DNA of 7,089 nt from Sedimentibacter sp. (GCA_029256005.1 JAQSYS010000086.1:1-7089); one strand, 5' to 3'; positions 1 to 6,069 are shown, numbered from the stretch's first letter. Numbers and translations: made by a program. Notes: generated by a model from the letters alone, not told the origin.

Positions 1-912
1 TATAGTTGCAAATACATTAACTCCAGAAACTACTGCTGCTTCACGGTTACCACCAATAGCATATACATTCTTACCAAATATAGTTTTGTTTAATATAAAC
101 CAAACTAAAATTATGAATACAATTGCAATTGGAACTAGGATTGATATTCCAGGAAAGCTTCCTATTTGGAATAACTTTGTTTGACCAAGAGCTATGAAAT
201 CTGGACGAATACCACCAATTGGTTGTGATTTATTAGGTGGCAAATCAAAGTATAATGAAGTTACACCATAAACTATAACTTGTGATGCCAATGTTGCAAT
301 AAATGGATGCATATCGTATTTAGCTACTAAGAAACCATTTAACACACCAAATATAGCACAACCTATAACAGCTAATAATATAGGAATGATAACTGCCAAT
401 TGTGGCAAACCTGGGAAAAATCTATTAGCATAATCTGGGTTTTGTAACATTGAAGTTGAAATTACCGCTGCAAGACCAACCATACGTCCTGCTGATAAGT
501 CGGTACCTGCAATTAACAATGTAAAACAAATTCCAAGTGCAACAATCATTTTAGTTGATGATTGCGTCAAAATATCTAAAAATACAGCATATTGCATGAA
601 ACGTGGTTGAATTATCATAATTACAACTACCAAAACTAATAATGCTAGAATAATTGCATTATCTGTTAAAAAGTTCTTTACTGTTTTGGCTGAAAAAACA
701 ACCTCCATATCTGCATTTTTCTTATCAAAAAATTGTTTTGCTCCATAAATAAGAAGAGCAATTCCAACCCCTCCAACATATATAGGTAAATCGTAAATTA
801 TATTGGGATCTAAAATAATATTAAAAACAATTCCAAGTATCACGAAAAAAGCACCAATACCTAAAAATATTTTTCCAAAGTCTTTTCTCGAAATTATCTT
901 TTCTCCATTCAT
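1..912 (-). CDS. mglC: Galactose/methyl-galactoside ABC transporter permease MglC (3' end cut off by window)
   Basis: This is the membrane permease of the galactose/glucose importer, a BPD_transp_2 family protein that forms the channel through the cytoplasmic membrane. 304 codons are visible and the frame is open to base 1. The last residues seen are the conserved AIGGN-x-EAA-x-VSGVNV segment, so roughly the C-terminal 100 residues are missing. Family landmarks are an ILTQSS helix near residue 113, the AGTDLSAGRMVGLAAV motif near residues 134-150, and alternating hydrophobic helices throughout. Compared with E. coli MglC (336 aa, recalled) it carries about 70 extra N-terminal residues with two additional hydrophobic helices (about 14-34 and 43-57). 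The start is ambiguous. The ATG at 912 has GAGG 9 nt upstream. An in-frame GTG at 927, five codons earlier, has AGGAG with an ideal 7-nt gap. The gene follows mglA by 75 nt and is surely co-transcribed with it. Confidence 0.93.
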   Translation of the reverse strand, partial: MNGEKIISRKDFGKIFLGIGAFFVILGIVFNIILDPNIIYDLPIYVGGVGIALLIYGAKQFFDKKNADMEVVFSAKTVKNFLTDNAIILALLVLVVVIMIIQPRFMQYAVFLDILTQSSTKMIVALGICFTLLIAGTDLSAGRMVGLAAVISTSMLQNPDYANRFFPGLPQLAVIIPILLAVIGCAIFGVLNGFLVAKYDMHPFIATLASQVIVYGVTSLYFDLPPNKSQPIGGIRPDFIALGQTKLFQIGSFPGISILVPIAIVFIILVWFILNKTIFGKNVYAIGGNREAAVVSGVNVFATI

Positions 913-987
913 TTTATTATACCTCACTTTCTTTCTCCTGATAAAAATCTTTTGTTACTAAAATTATATTTATAAAGGAGATATCTA

Positions 988-2487
988 TTATTTCATAAAT
1001 TCTGTAGCAAGACTCATAACTTTTACTGAATCCGCTTCATTCTTATCTAAAATTCCTGTAACTTTACCTTCACACATAACCATGACTCTATCAGACATAC
1101 CAAGTAACTCTGGCATTTCAGAAGAAATCATAATAATTGATTTGCCTTTCTTAACCAATTCCTGCATGATTGTATAAATTTCATACTTAGCGCCTACATC
1201 AATTCCTCTTGTAGGTTCATCCAATATAAGAATATCCGGATTAGTAAGAAGCCAACGCGCAATTAAAACTTTTTGTTGATTTCCTCCTGAAAGGTTTTGA
1301 ATTAATTGTTCCATACTTGGAGTTTTAGTTCTTAATTCTTGATTTGACTTTTTAGCAGCTTTATATCTGCTGCCTTCCTGTAATACTCCAAATTTTGCAT
1401 AATCTTTTTGACTTGCAATTACTGTATTATCTAACACTGAAAGAATACCAAAAATTCCACTTGCACGTCTTTCTTCTGTTAAAAGTGCAAATCCGTTTTC
1501 TTTTGCATCTCTCGGAGTTTTGATTTTTATTTCTTTTCCATCCTTGATTATTTCTCCACTTTGTATTTCACGAAGACCAAATAAAGCTTCTACTAATTCT
1601 GTACGTTGTGCACCAACAAGACCACCAATTCCTAATATTTCACCTTTACATAGTTCAAAATTTACATGTTGGAATGATTTTTTTATTGGAGAACATAGAT
1701 TTTTCACCTTCAAAACTACATCCTTAGTGGGTTCATAATCACTTGGTGGGAATCTATTGGTCATATCACGACCAACCATACGATTTATAATTAAGTCTGT
1801 TGTAAGATCCTTTGCTTCCCAAGTTCCTACATACTGACCATCTCTCATAATTGTTACTTCATCAGATATTTTTAAAATTTCCTCCATTTTGTGCGATATA
1901 TATATAATGGCACAACCCTTTTTTTGTAATTGCTTTATAATCTTAAATAAGTGCTTAGTTTCATTTTCTGTTAATGATGAAGTTGGTTCATCCATAATAA
2001 TAATTTTTGAATTATAGCTAACAGCTTTCGCTATTTCTACTAATTGAAGACTAGATGGTGAAAGTTTTCCAGCCAATATTTCAGGATTAATATCTAATTC
2101 AATTTCTTCGAATAATTCTTTTGTTTTCTTTATCATAGTTTTTTTATCAACAGCAATTCCCTTCATAGGAAATCTACCAAGCCAAATGTTTTCCATAACT
2201 GGACGGAAACGAATTGGGTGTAATTCTTGATGTATCATCGATACTCCTAATTCTAATGCTTGTTTTGAAGTATTTATCTCAACTTTATTTCCATCTAATA
2301 TTATTTCTCCACCATCTTCATGATAAATACCAAAAAGACATTTCATTAAGGTTGATTTTCCTGCACCATTCTCACCCATTAGTGCATGTACACTTCCCTT
2401 TTGCACTTTGAGTGTTACATTATCTAGTGCTTTTACGCCTGGAAATACCTTTGTAATGTTATTCATCTCCAGTACATATTCACCCAT
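988..2487 (-). CDS. mglA: Galactose/methyl-galactoside ABC transporter ATP-binding protein MglA
   Basis: This is the cytoplasmic ATPase of the Mgl importer, 499 aa (E. coli MglA is about 506, recalled), with two fused nucleotide-binding domains. NBD1 has Walker A GENGAGKST at residues 38-46, a Q-loop glutamine at 87, Walker B IIIMDEPTS at 162-170 and switch histidine H199, but its signature is degenerate (LSPSSLQ, 142-148). NBD2 is the reverse: its Walker A is degenerate (GLVGAQRTE, 289-297, no lysine), its signature LSGGNQQK (399-406) is intact, Walker B is ILILDEPTRG (419-428), and serines replace the switch histidine (ISSEMPE). One composite ATP site, Walker A1 plus signature 2, is therefore complete. 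This asymmetry is normal for the MglA/RbsA subfamily. The start is set by AGGAGG at 2496-2501, 8 nt upstream. It is the middle gene of mglBAC and lies after a palindromic element that ends 2 nt from its ribosome-binding site. Confidence 0.97.
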   Translation of the reverse strand: MGEYVLEMNNITKVFPGVKALDNVTLKVQKGSVHALMGENGAGKSTLMKCLFGIYHEDGGEIILDGNKVEINTSKQALELGVSMIHQELHPIRFRPVMENIWLGRFPMKGIAVDKKTMIKKTKELFEEIELDINPEILAGKLSPSSLQLVEIAKAVSYNSKIIIMDEPTSSLTENETKHLFKIIKQLQKKGCAIIYISHKMEEILKISDEVTIMRDGQYVGTWEAKDLTTDLIINRMVGRDMTNRFPPSDYEPTKDVVLKVKNLCSPIKKSFQHVNFELCKGEILGIGGLVGAQRTELVEALFGLREIQSGEIIKDGKEIKIKTPRDAKENGFALLTEERRASGIFGILSVLDNTVIASQKDYAKFGVLQEGSRYKAAKKSNQELRTKTPSMEQLIQNLSGGNQQKVLIARWLLTNPDILILDEPTRGIDVGAKYEIYTIMQELVKKGKSIIMISSEMPELLGMSDRVMVMCEGKVTGILDKNEADSVKVMSLATEFMK

Positions 2488-2503
2488 AAAGCCATCCTCC
2501 TTT

Positions 2504-2636
2504 TTAATTATTAATGATTAACAAGTAATGATGAATAATTGTGGTTGAAATTACTTCGTAATTTCTTTAAGTATATATTTTGAAATTACGGAGTAATTTC
2601 TTCCTTAACCATTCACCATTAATCATTAATTCTTAA
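2504..2636. repeat. MITE-like palindromic element between mglB and mglA
   Basis: This 133-bp element fills the mglB-mglA gap almost completely. Its ends are 18-bp inverted repeats, 2504-2521 and 2619-2636, which match at 16 of 18 positions. Inside lie two 19-bp hairpins with identical 8-bp arms (GAAATTAC / GTAATTTC). One is at 2547-2565 with loop TTC, the other at 2582-2600 with loop GGA. The two hairpins are themselves inverted copies differing at one base, so the whole element can fold into one long imperfect stem or into two small hairpins. No G+C-rich stem followed by a U-tract is present, so it does not look like a full terminator. By analogy with palindromes after other binding-protein genes (for example the REP elements of E. 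coli malE-malF) it may protect mglB mRNA and lower mglA/mglC expression; this is inference. There is no clear target-site duplication beyond a trivial TTT. Confidence 0.72.
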
Positions 2637-2642
2637 TTTAAT

Positions 2643-3713
2643 TTATTTAATATACTTTGTATAGTTATCTTGAGTAACTTTTACATAGTTAATCCATACA
2701 TATTTTCCATCTGTTACATCATAACCAATATTTTCTTTGTTTATTTCTTTTCCTTGAGCAGCTGCTATTGCAATATTTACAGTTGCCTTACCTTGATTTT
2801 CTGCATCATTTAATACTGTTCCAAGAAGTGATCCTTCTTTCATAGCTTGTAATGCTGGTGCTGTTGCATCAACTCCAACTACTGGAATATATTTGCTTGC
2901 ATCACCTTTGTTATATCCTTCAGCTTTTAAAGCTTCAACAGCTCCAAGAGCCATATCATCATTGTTACAAAGAACAGCTTCTATCTTGCCTATACCTTGA
3001 CCAGTTATAAATGCTTTCATAAGGTCAGTAGCTTTTGCTTTATCCCACATTGCTGTATCAGCAGCAAGTTTTTGTGTTTTAAATCCAGCAGCTTCAATAG
3101 CCTTTATTGAATACTCAGTACGAAGAGTTGCATCTTGATGTCCTGGTTCTCCTTGAAGCATTACATATTGGATTACTCCATCCTTGTTTTTATCTGCTTC
3201 TGGATGAGCTTTAAAATAATCAGCTATAATTTCACCTGATTGAGTTCCTGATTGTTCAGCTTTTGCCCCTACATACCAAACTTTATCATAACCATTCATA
3301 TCATTTTTTTCTGGTTCACGATTTAAGAATACTATTGGAAGTTTCTTTGCTTTTGCTTTTTCAATAATTGGACCAGCTGCAGTTCTATCAACTGCATTTA
3401 TTGCTAAAGCGTTTACACCTTTTGTAATAAATGTGTCAACTTGCTCATTTTGAGTAGGTTGCTTATTTTGAGAATCCACCAATTCAAGTGTTGATCCTTT
3501 TTCTTTAGCTTGTGCTTCCATTGCAGAACGAACACCAGTCATAAATGTATCATCAAATTTATAAATAGCAGACCCAACTAACACTTTTGAGCTATCAGCT
3601 TGTTTAGGTGCTTCAGCAGTACCAGCTCCACCTCCACTTTTACATCCTGTCACAGTAGCTGCAACTAAAGCAGTAGTCATAACAATTGCTAATAATTTTT
3701 TAAACCTTTTCAT
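2643..3713 (-). CDS. mglB: Galactose/glucose-binding lipoprotein MglB
   Basis: This is the substrate-binding protein of the Mgl importer, 356 aa, periplasmic-binding-protein type 1 fold. It has a basic N-terminus, a hydrophobic stretch and a lipobox V-T-G-C with Cys24 as the lipidated residue, so it is anchored outside the membrane. Aligned from memory with E. coli MglB, the sugar-contacting residues are all kept: Y51, D55, F57, N131, H192, D194, R198, W223, N251, D282 and N302. The calcium loop is also present (D174-x-N176-x-D178 and Q182, with E245 as the distant ligand). This supports true glucose/galactose specificity rather than ribose or xylose. The start is supported by GGAGGGG about 7 nt upstream. 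It is the first gene of mglBAC, with an intergenic palindromic element after it. A cre-like operator lies about 50-60 nt before the start. Confidence 0.97.
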   Translation of the reverse strand: MKRFKKLLAIVMTTALVAATVTGCKSGGGAGTAEAPKQADSSKVLVGSAIYKFDDTFMTGVRSAMEAQAKEKGSTLELVDSQNKQPTQNEQVDTFITKGVNALAINAVDRTAAGPIIEKAKAKKLPIVFLNREPEKNDMNGYDKVWYVGAKAEQSGTQSGEIIADYFKAHPEADKNKDGVIQYVMLQGEPGHQDATLRTEYSIKAIEAAGFKTQKLAADTAMWDKAKATDLMKAFITGQGIGKIEAVLCNNDDMALGAVEALKAEGYNKGDASKYIPVVGVDATAPALQAMKEGSLLGTVLNDAENQGKATVNIAIAAAQGKEINKENIGYDVTDGKYVWINYVKVTQDNYTKYIK

Positions 3714-3743
3714 TTTTTACCCCTCCATGTTTCATTAAACTAT

Positions 3744-3775
3744 TGTAAACATAATTTATTTTTATACCGTTTACA
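3744..3775. promoter_or_regulatory. Inverted repeat TGTAAAC-N18-GTTTACA upstream of mglB (operator candidate)
   Basis: Perfect 7-bp inverted arms lie at 3744-3750 and 3769-3775, 25 bp centre to centre, in the mglB 5' untranslated region. The TGTAAAC half-sites resemble those of LacI/GalR-family regulators, which commonly control mgl operons. The right arm is also part of the cre-like site listed separately. Which protein binds is inference. Confidence 0.45.
3762..3775 (-). promoter_or_regulatory. cre-like CcpA site upstream of mglB
   Basis: Read on the minus strand the 14-mer is TGTAAACGGTATAA. Against the catabolite-responsive-element consensus TGWAANCGNTNWCA it matches at every position but one (A for the C at position 13). 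It lies 49-62 nt upstream of the mglB start codon and just downstream of a TATAAT box, a common place for CcpA repression. CcpA control of a galactoside importer in a Firmicute is biologically expected, but binding is not shown here. Confidence 0.5.
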
Positions 3776-3781
3776 TATCTG

Positions 3782-3787
3782 ATTATA
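3782..3787 (-). promoter_or_regulatory. Possible -10 box of the mglBAC promoter
   Basis: The minus strand reads TATAAT here, about 70 nt upstream of mglB and just before the cre-like site. No good -35 box is found at 16-18 nt (the best nearby TTGTAT is 22 nt away) and there is no extended TG, so this is only a weak call in AT-rich DNA. Confidence 0.3.
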
Positions 3788-3906
3788 AATTAATTTGTAT
3801 TTACTCTCCATACAAAATTCTTCACTCTTTTATCGAAATTCTTATATAAACATATTAATTTTTAACTTTTTATATTTAATTTATTAATTTCTTATAGTTT
3901 CATATG

Positions 3907-3944
3907 AAAAAAACTGCTCAAAAATCTATTAAATTTATGAGCAG
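3907..3944 (-). terminator. Rho-independent terminator after hydG
   Basis: On the minus strand the stem CTGCTCA (3944-3938) pairs perfectly with TGAGCAG (3920-3914). The loop is 17 nt and is followed by seven T residues (3913-3907). It begins 38 nt past the hydG stop, so it ends the regulator-hydG unit and separates it from mglBAC. There is no T-run on the other side, so it acts on this strand only. Confidence 0.85.
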
Positions 3945-3981
3945 CCCTTCTATACTTTTTGCAGCATATATTATTAAATGT

Positions 3982-5400
3982 TTAAAATCTAAAATCACGT
4001 TTTCCTTCATTTAATTCTTCGAGATGTTCTAATACAATTTTTCTAACTTTTTCATTTGGAATGTTAGGAATTTCATTTCTTATAACTTCTTCACCTTTTT
4101 TCTTTGTATCTTCTGAAGCATAATCTTCTAAATATTCTTTTAAAGTCATAAGTGCGTTAGGTTGACAACAGTTTGCTATTTGTCCTGCCTTTACAAGAGT
4201 CATGAATCTATCACCTGTTCTACCTTCTCTATAACAAGCTGTACAGAAACTTGGTATATGTCCTCTTTCAAGCAACCAATTAACAATTTCATCTAGAGTT
4301 CTATCATCATTGACTTCAAATTGTGCTGAATTTTCTTCTTCTTTTTCCTTTTCAACATAACCACCAACACTTGTAGATGATGCACCACTTATTTGTGATA
4401 CTCCAAGCTCAAGAACTTTTTCTCTTGTTTTTTGTGATTCTCTTGTTGATACTATAAGACCTGTATATGGTACTGCAATTCTAAGTACAGCAACAATTTT
4501 TGCAAAAATATCATCTGAAATAGCATTTGAAAATTCTTCAGGATTGATATCATCAGCTGGCCTTATTCTTGGTACACTTATTGTATGTGGTCCAACTCCC
4601 TTAGCAGCCTCTAAATGTTCTGCATGCATAAGAAGACCAACAAAATCATATTTATACATATTTAATCCATACAATACGCCTATTCCGACATCGTCTATTC
4701 CTCCATCCATAGCTCTGTCCATAGCTTCAGTATGATAAGCATAATCATGCTTTGGACCTGTTGGGTGAAGTTCTTCATATGACTTCTTATGATAAGTTTC
4801 TTGGAATAATATATACGTTCCAATTCCTGCTTCTTTCAATTTTCTATAATTTTCTACAGTTGTAGCTGCAATATTTACATTAGCTCTTCTAATTGCTCCA
4901 TTTTTATGTTTTATACTATAAATAGTCTTTATACTTTCTAATACATATTCAATTGGATTATTTACTGGATCCTCACCAGTTTCTAGTGCAAGTCTTTTAT
5001 GTCCTAAATCTTGAAGTGCTATTACTTCATTTTTAATTTGCTCTTGAGTAAGCTTTTTCCTAGCAATATGCTTGTTTTTATGATGGTATGGACAATATGT
5101 ACATCCATTTACACAATAATTAGAAAGATATAATGGTGCAAACATTACAATCCTATTTCCATAAAATTTTTGCTTTATTTCCTTTGCTAGTTTAAACATT
5201 TTTTCATTTTCATCGTCTAATTCACACTCAAGTAAAAGTATTGCTTCCCTATGTGATAGCCCTTTGTACTCTTTAGCTTTCTCTAAAATTTCATTAATAA
5301 GTTTTTTATTATTCTTATTTTTTTCAGCAAATTCAAGACTTTCTAATATTTCCCCATCATCAATAAATTCTGTTGCTACATTAGATTTAACATTGTACAT
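3982..5400 (-). CDS. hydG: [FeFe]-hydrogenase H-cluster maturase HydG (radical SAM tyrosine lyase)
   Basis: HydG cleaves tyrosine with S-adenosylmethionine to p-cresol and dehydroglycine, and converts the latter to CO and cyanide. These are delivered as an iron synthon for the 2Fe subcluster of [FeFe]-hydrogenase; it works in the cytoplasm. The product is 472 aa. The radical-SAM cluster motif is CVNGCTYC (C96, C100, C103; CX3CX2C). The C-terminal extension holds the second-cluster motif C386-X2-C389-X22-C412. That second motif separates HydG from the shorter ThiH, its closest relative. Conserved stretches include GVGPHTISVPRIRPA (268-282) and the TGED segment (141-144). The start is accepted because the N-terminus MYNVKSNVATEF is typical of clostridial HydG, although the ribosome-binding site is weak (AAGAAG 8 nt upstream). 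It follows the TM1266-type regulator gene by 90 nt and probably shares its transcript. hydE, hydF and the hydrogenase itself are not in the window. Confidence 0.97.
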   Translation of the reverse strand: MYNVKSNVATEFIDDGEILESLEFAEKNKNNKKLINEILEKAKEYKGLSHREAILLLECELDDENEKMFKLAKEIKQKFYGNRIVMFAPLYLSNYCVNGCTYCPYHHKNKHIARKKLTQEQIKNEVIALQDLGHKRLALETGEDPVNNPIEYVLESIKTIYSIKHKNGAIRRANVNIAATTVENYRKLKEAGIGTYILFQETYHKKSYEELHPTGPKHDYAYHTEAMDRAMDGGIDDVGIGVLYGLNMYKYDFVGLLMHAEHLEAAKGVGPHTISVPRIRPADDINPEEFSNAISDDIFAKIVAVLRIAVPYTGLIVSTRESQKTREKVLELGVSQISGASSTSVGGYVEKEKEEENSAQFEVNDDRTLDEIVNWLLERGHIPSFCTACYREGRTGDRFMTLVKAGQIANCCQPNALMTLKEYLEDYASEDTKKKGEEVIRNEIPNIPNEKVRKIVLEHLEELNEGKRDFRF

Positions 5401-5490
5401 ATCCTACACTTCTTTCTTTAAATTGGATTTTTACTAATCTTATCTTCGTTCTGATTTATGATTTTTCTCATCCAACTTCCAAAGGCAATT

Positions 5491-5742
5491 CTATTTTCCT
5501 GTTTTAGAATACATCGTTTTTACATTTATCCCTGGAACCATACCAAGTTTTCCTGACAATGAACTTATAACATCATTAGAAGCATCAACAACAATACTTA
5601 TTATACTTATACCTTTTTCGCGATAAGGTATTCCCATTCTTCCAATCATGTATTGTGAGTACTCATGTAAAATATTATTAAGCTTGTCAGTTGAATTCAT
5701 ATCCTCAACTATAATTCCTATTAATGCTATTCTTGTATCCAT
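5491..5742 (-). CDS. TM1266-type iron-only hydrogenase system regulator (small ferredoxin-fold protein)
   Basis: An 83-residue protein with the βαββαβ-like pattern of the TM1266 family, whose members sit beside [FeFe]-hydrogenase and maturation genes. Visible features are a first strand with RIALIGIIVED, an amphipathic helix (STDKLNNILHEYSQY), an IGRMGIPYREKGISIISIVVD segment split by a turn, a second helix with SSLSGKLGMVPG, and a last strand NVKTMYSK. The IGRMG(I/V)P segment and the closing G-x-L-G-x-(V/I)-x-G-(I/V)-x-V-K are what I recognise as family hallmarks. No DNA-binding domain is visible, so 'regulator' is an inherited family name and its biochemical role is uncertain. The frame can be extended to a TTG at 5760, but that codon has no ribosome-binding site. 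The ATG at 5742 has AAAGGA 9-10 nt upstream and is preferred. hydG follows directly. Confidence 0.85.
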   Translation of the reverse strand: MDTRIALIGIIVEDMNSTDKLNNILHEYSQYMIGRMGIPYREKGISIISIVVDASNDVISSLSGKLGMVPGINVKTMYSKTGK

Positions 5743-5780
5743 TTTTTCTATTCCTTTCAAAGCAAAATACCTATAATTAC

Positions 5781-5815
5781 AAAAAATCCCTATACCAAAT
5801 CAAGGCGTAGGGATT
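5781..5815 (-). terminator. Intrinsic terminator upstream of the TM1266-type gene
   Basis: On the minus strand AATCCCTA (5815-5808) pairs with TAGGGATT (5792-5785) as a perfect 8-bp stem with a 15-nt loop. A run of six T residues overlaps the stem end (5786-5781). It lies only about 40 nt before the ATG of the hydrogenase regulator gene. It therefore either ends a separate small transcript or acts as an attenuator in the leader of the regulator-hydG operon. Confidence 0.75.
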
Positions 5816-5937
5816 GTGTCTATACTTAATTAATAATAACGCCTTTTCATTTGGGACGAACCCTCATGTATTTCAGAACGATTACGCTTATAAAATCTTT
5901 CTTTTTGGGCTTCTTGAACTTCCCTAAAAGTCAGACT
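5784..5937 (-). ncRNA. Candidate small RNA or attenuating leader of the hydrogenase regulator-hydG operon
   Basis: A roughly 150-nt segment bounded by a -10-like box (5948-5943) and an intrinsic terminator (5815-5781). It stands apart from the gaps around it: about 38% G+C over 5841-5940, against very AT-rich flanks. Several complementary stretches suggest folding. AAGGCGT (5845-5839) can pair with ACGCCTT (5808-5802), which lies in the terminator loop. UAGGGA (5926-5921) near the presumed 5' end can pair with UCCCUA of the terminator 5' arm (5813-5808), which would give an alternative fold. No known riboswitch class is recognised by me. The same bases also hold a short peptide-like reading frame, so an RNA and a coding reading compete. 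No gene lies between 5743 and 6077 otherwise. Confidence 0.35.
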
Positions 5938-5982
5938 ACAATATTATATTAACACAAAGATTTCTTTAAGCAAAGCTTTCAT
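5830..5982 (-). pseudogene. Possible decayed or unusually started small ORF (unrecognised)
   Basis: One frame reads from an ATG at 5982 through MKALLKEIFVLI, meets TAA at 5946-5944, then stays open in the same frame for 37 more codons to TAA at 5832-5830. The downstream part is charged and peptide-like (for example EAQKERFYKRNRSEIHEGSS), with about 25% G+C at third positions, similar to a real low-GC gene. The ATG has no Shine-Dalgarno. The downstream part has no ATG, GTG or TTG start before its only internal Met near the C-terminus. Readings are a small gene broken by one ochre codon, a sequence error, or chance openness over a structured RNA. I do not recognise a family. The terminator at 5815-5781 lies 15 nt past its stop, which fits either a small gene or an RNA. 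Confidence 0.22.
5943..5948 (-). promoter_or_regulatory. Possible -10 box for the 5784-5937 transcript
   Basis: The minus strand reads TATAAT, about 6-7 nt before the presumed RNA start and after the degV terminator. The -35 region is poor (TTGCTT at 19 nt, TGCTTA at 18 nt), so the call rests on position between two terminators as much as on sequence. Confidence 0.35.
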
Positions 5983-6025
5983 TAATTAAAATTTTAAATG
6001 CAGTTGCTTTTATTCAATCAAATTA

Positions 6026-6069
6026 AAAAAGTAACCAATTTTATTCCTATAATAAATTAGTTACTTTTT
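6026..6069 (-). terminator. Strong intrinsic terminator after degV
   Basis: The inverted arms AAAAAGTAAC and GTTACTTTTT (6069-6060 and 6035-6026) are perfect. The stem extends a further six pairs, one of them a G-U wobble in the minus-strand RNA, to about 16 bp around a 12-nt loop. A T-run follows on the minus strand, and another on the plus strand (6065-6069). It begins 8 nt past the degV stop. The wobble is a C-A mismatch in the plus-strand RNA, so the minus strand is favoured. Confidence 0.88.

Noticed and set aside
1520..1738. Plus-strand open frame of 72 codons inside mglA
   Set aside because: It is antisense to strongly conserved mglA coding sequence, lacks a ribosome-binding site and has no recognisable protein features.
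2214..2411. Plus-strand open frame of 65 codons inside mglA
   Set aside because: It lies opposite the Walker A region of mglA; its His/Leu-rich translation is what antisense reading of AT-rich code gives.
2547..2600. The two hairpins between mglB and mglA as rho-independent terminators
   Set aside because: The stems are AT-rich with 3-nt loops and no U-tract follows either one; the downstream genes clearly belong to the same operon.
988..3713. Alternative reading of the ABC operon as ribose (rbs) or xylose (xyl) uptake
   Set aside because: The binding protein keeps the full set of MglB sugar contacts and the calcium loop, which ribose- and xylose-binding proteins lack.
4544..4735. Plus-strand open frame of 63 codons inside hydG
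   Set aside because: It is antisense to conserved hydG sequence with no supporting start signal.
3982..5400. Alternative reading of hydG as thiH (thiamine thiazole synthesis)
   Set aside because: The length of 472 aa and the C-terminal CX2CX22C cluster motif are HydG features absent from ThiH, and the neighbour is a hydrogenase-linked gene rather than thi genes.
5418..5471. 17-codon minus-strand frame between the regulator gene and hydG, beginning MRKIINQNED
   Set aside because: The nearest GGAAG is only 4 nt from the ATG, the frame is too short to judge, and AT-rich spacers give such frames by chance. It could be a translational coupler for hydG but nothing shows it.
5866..5952. Plus-strand 28-codon frame opposite the candidate small RNA
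   Set aside because: It has no ribosome-binding site and no plus-strand promoter or terminator context; it is best seen as the shadow of the minus-strand element.
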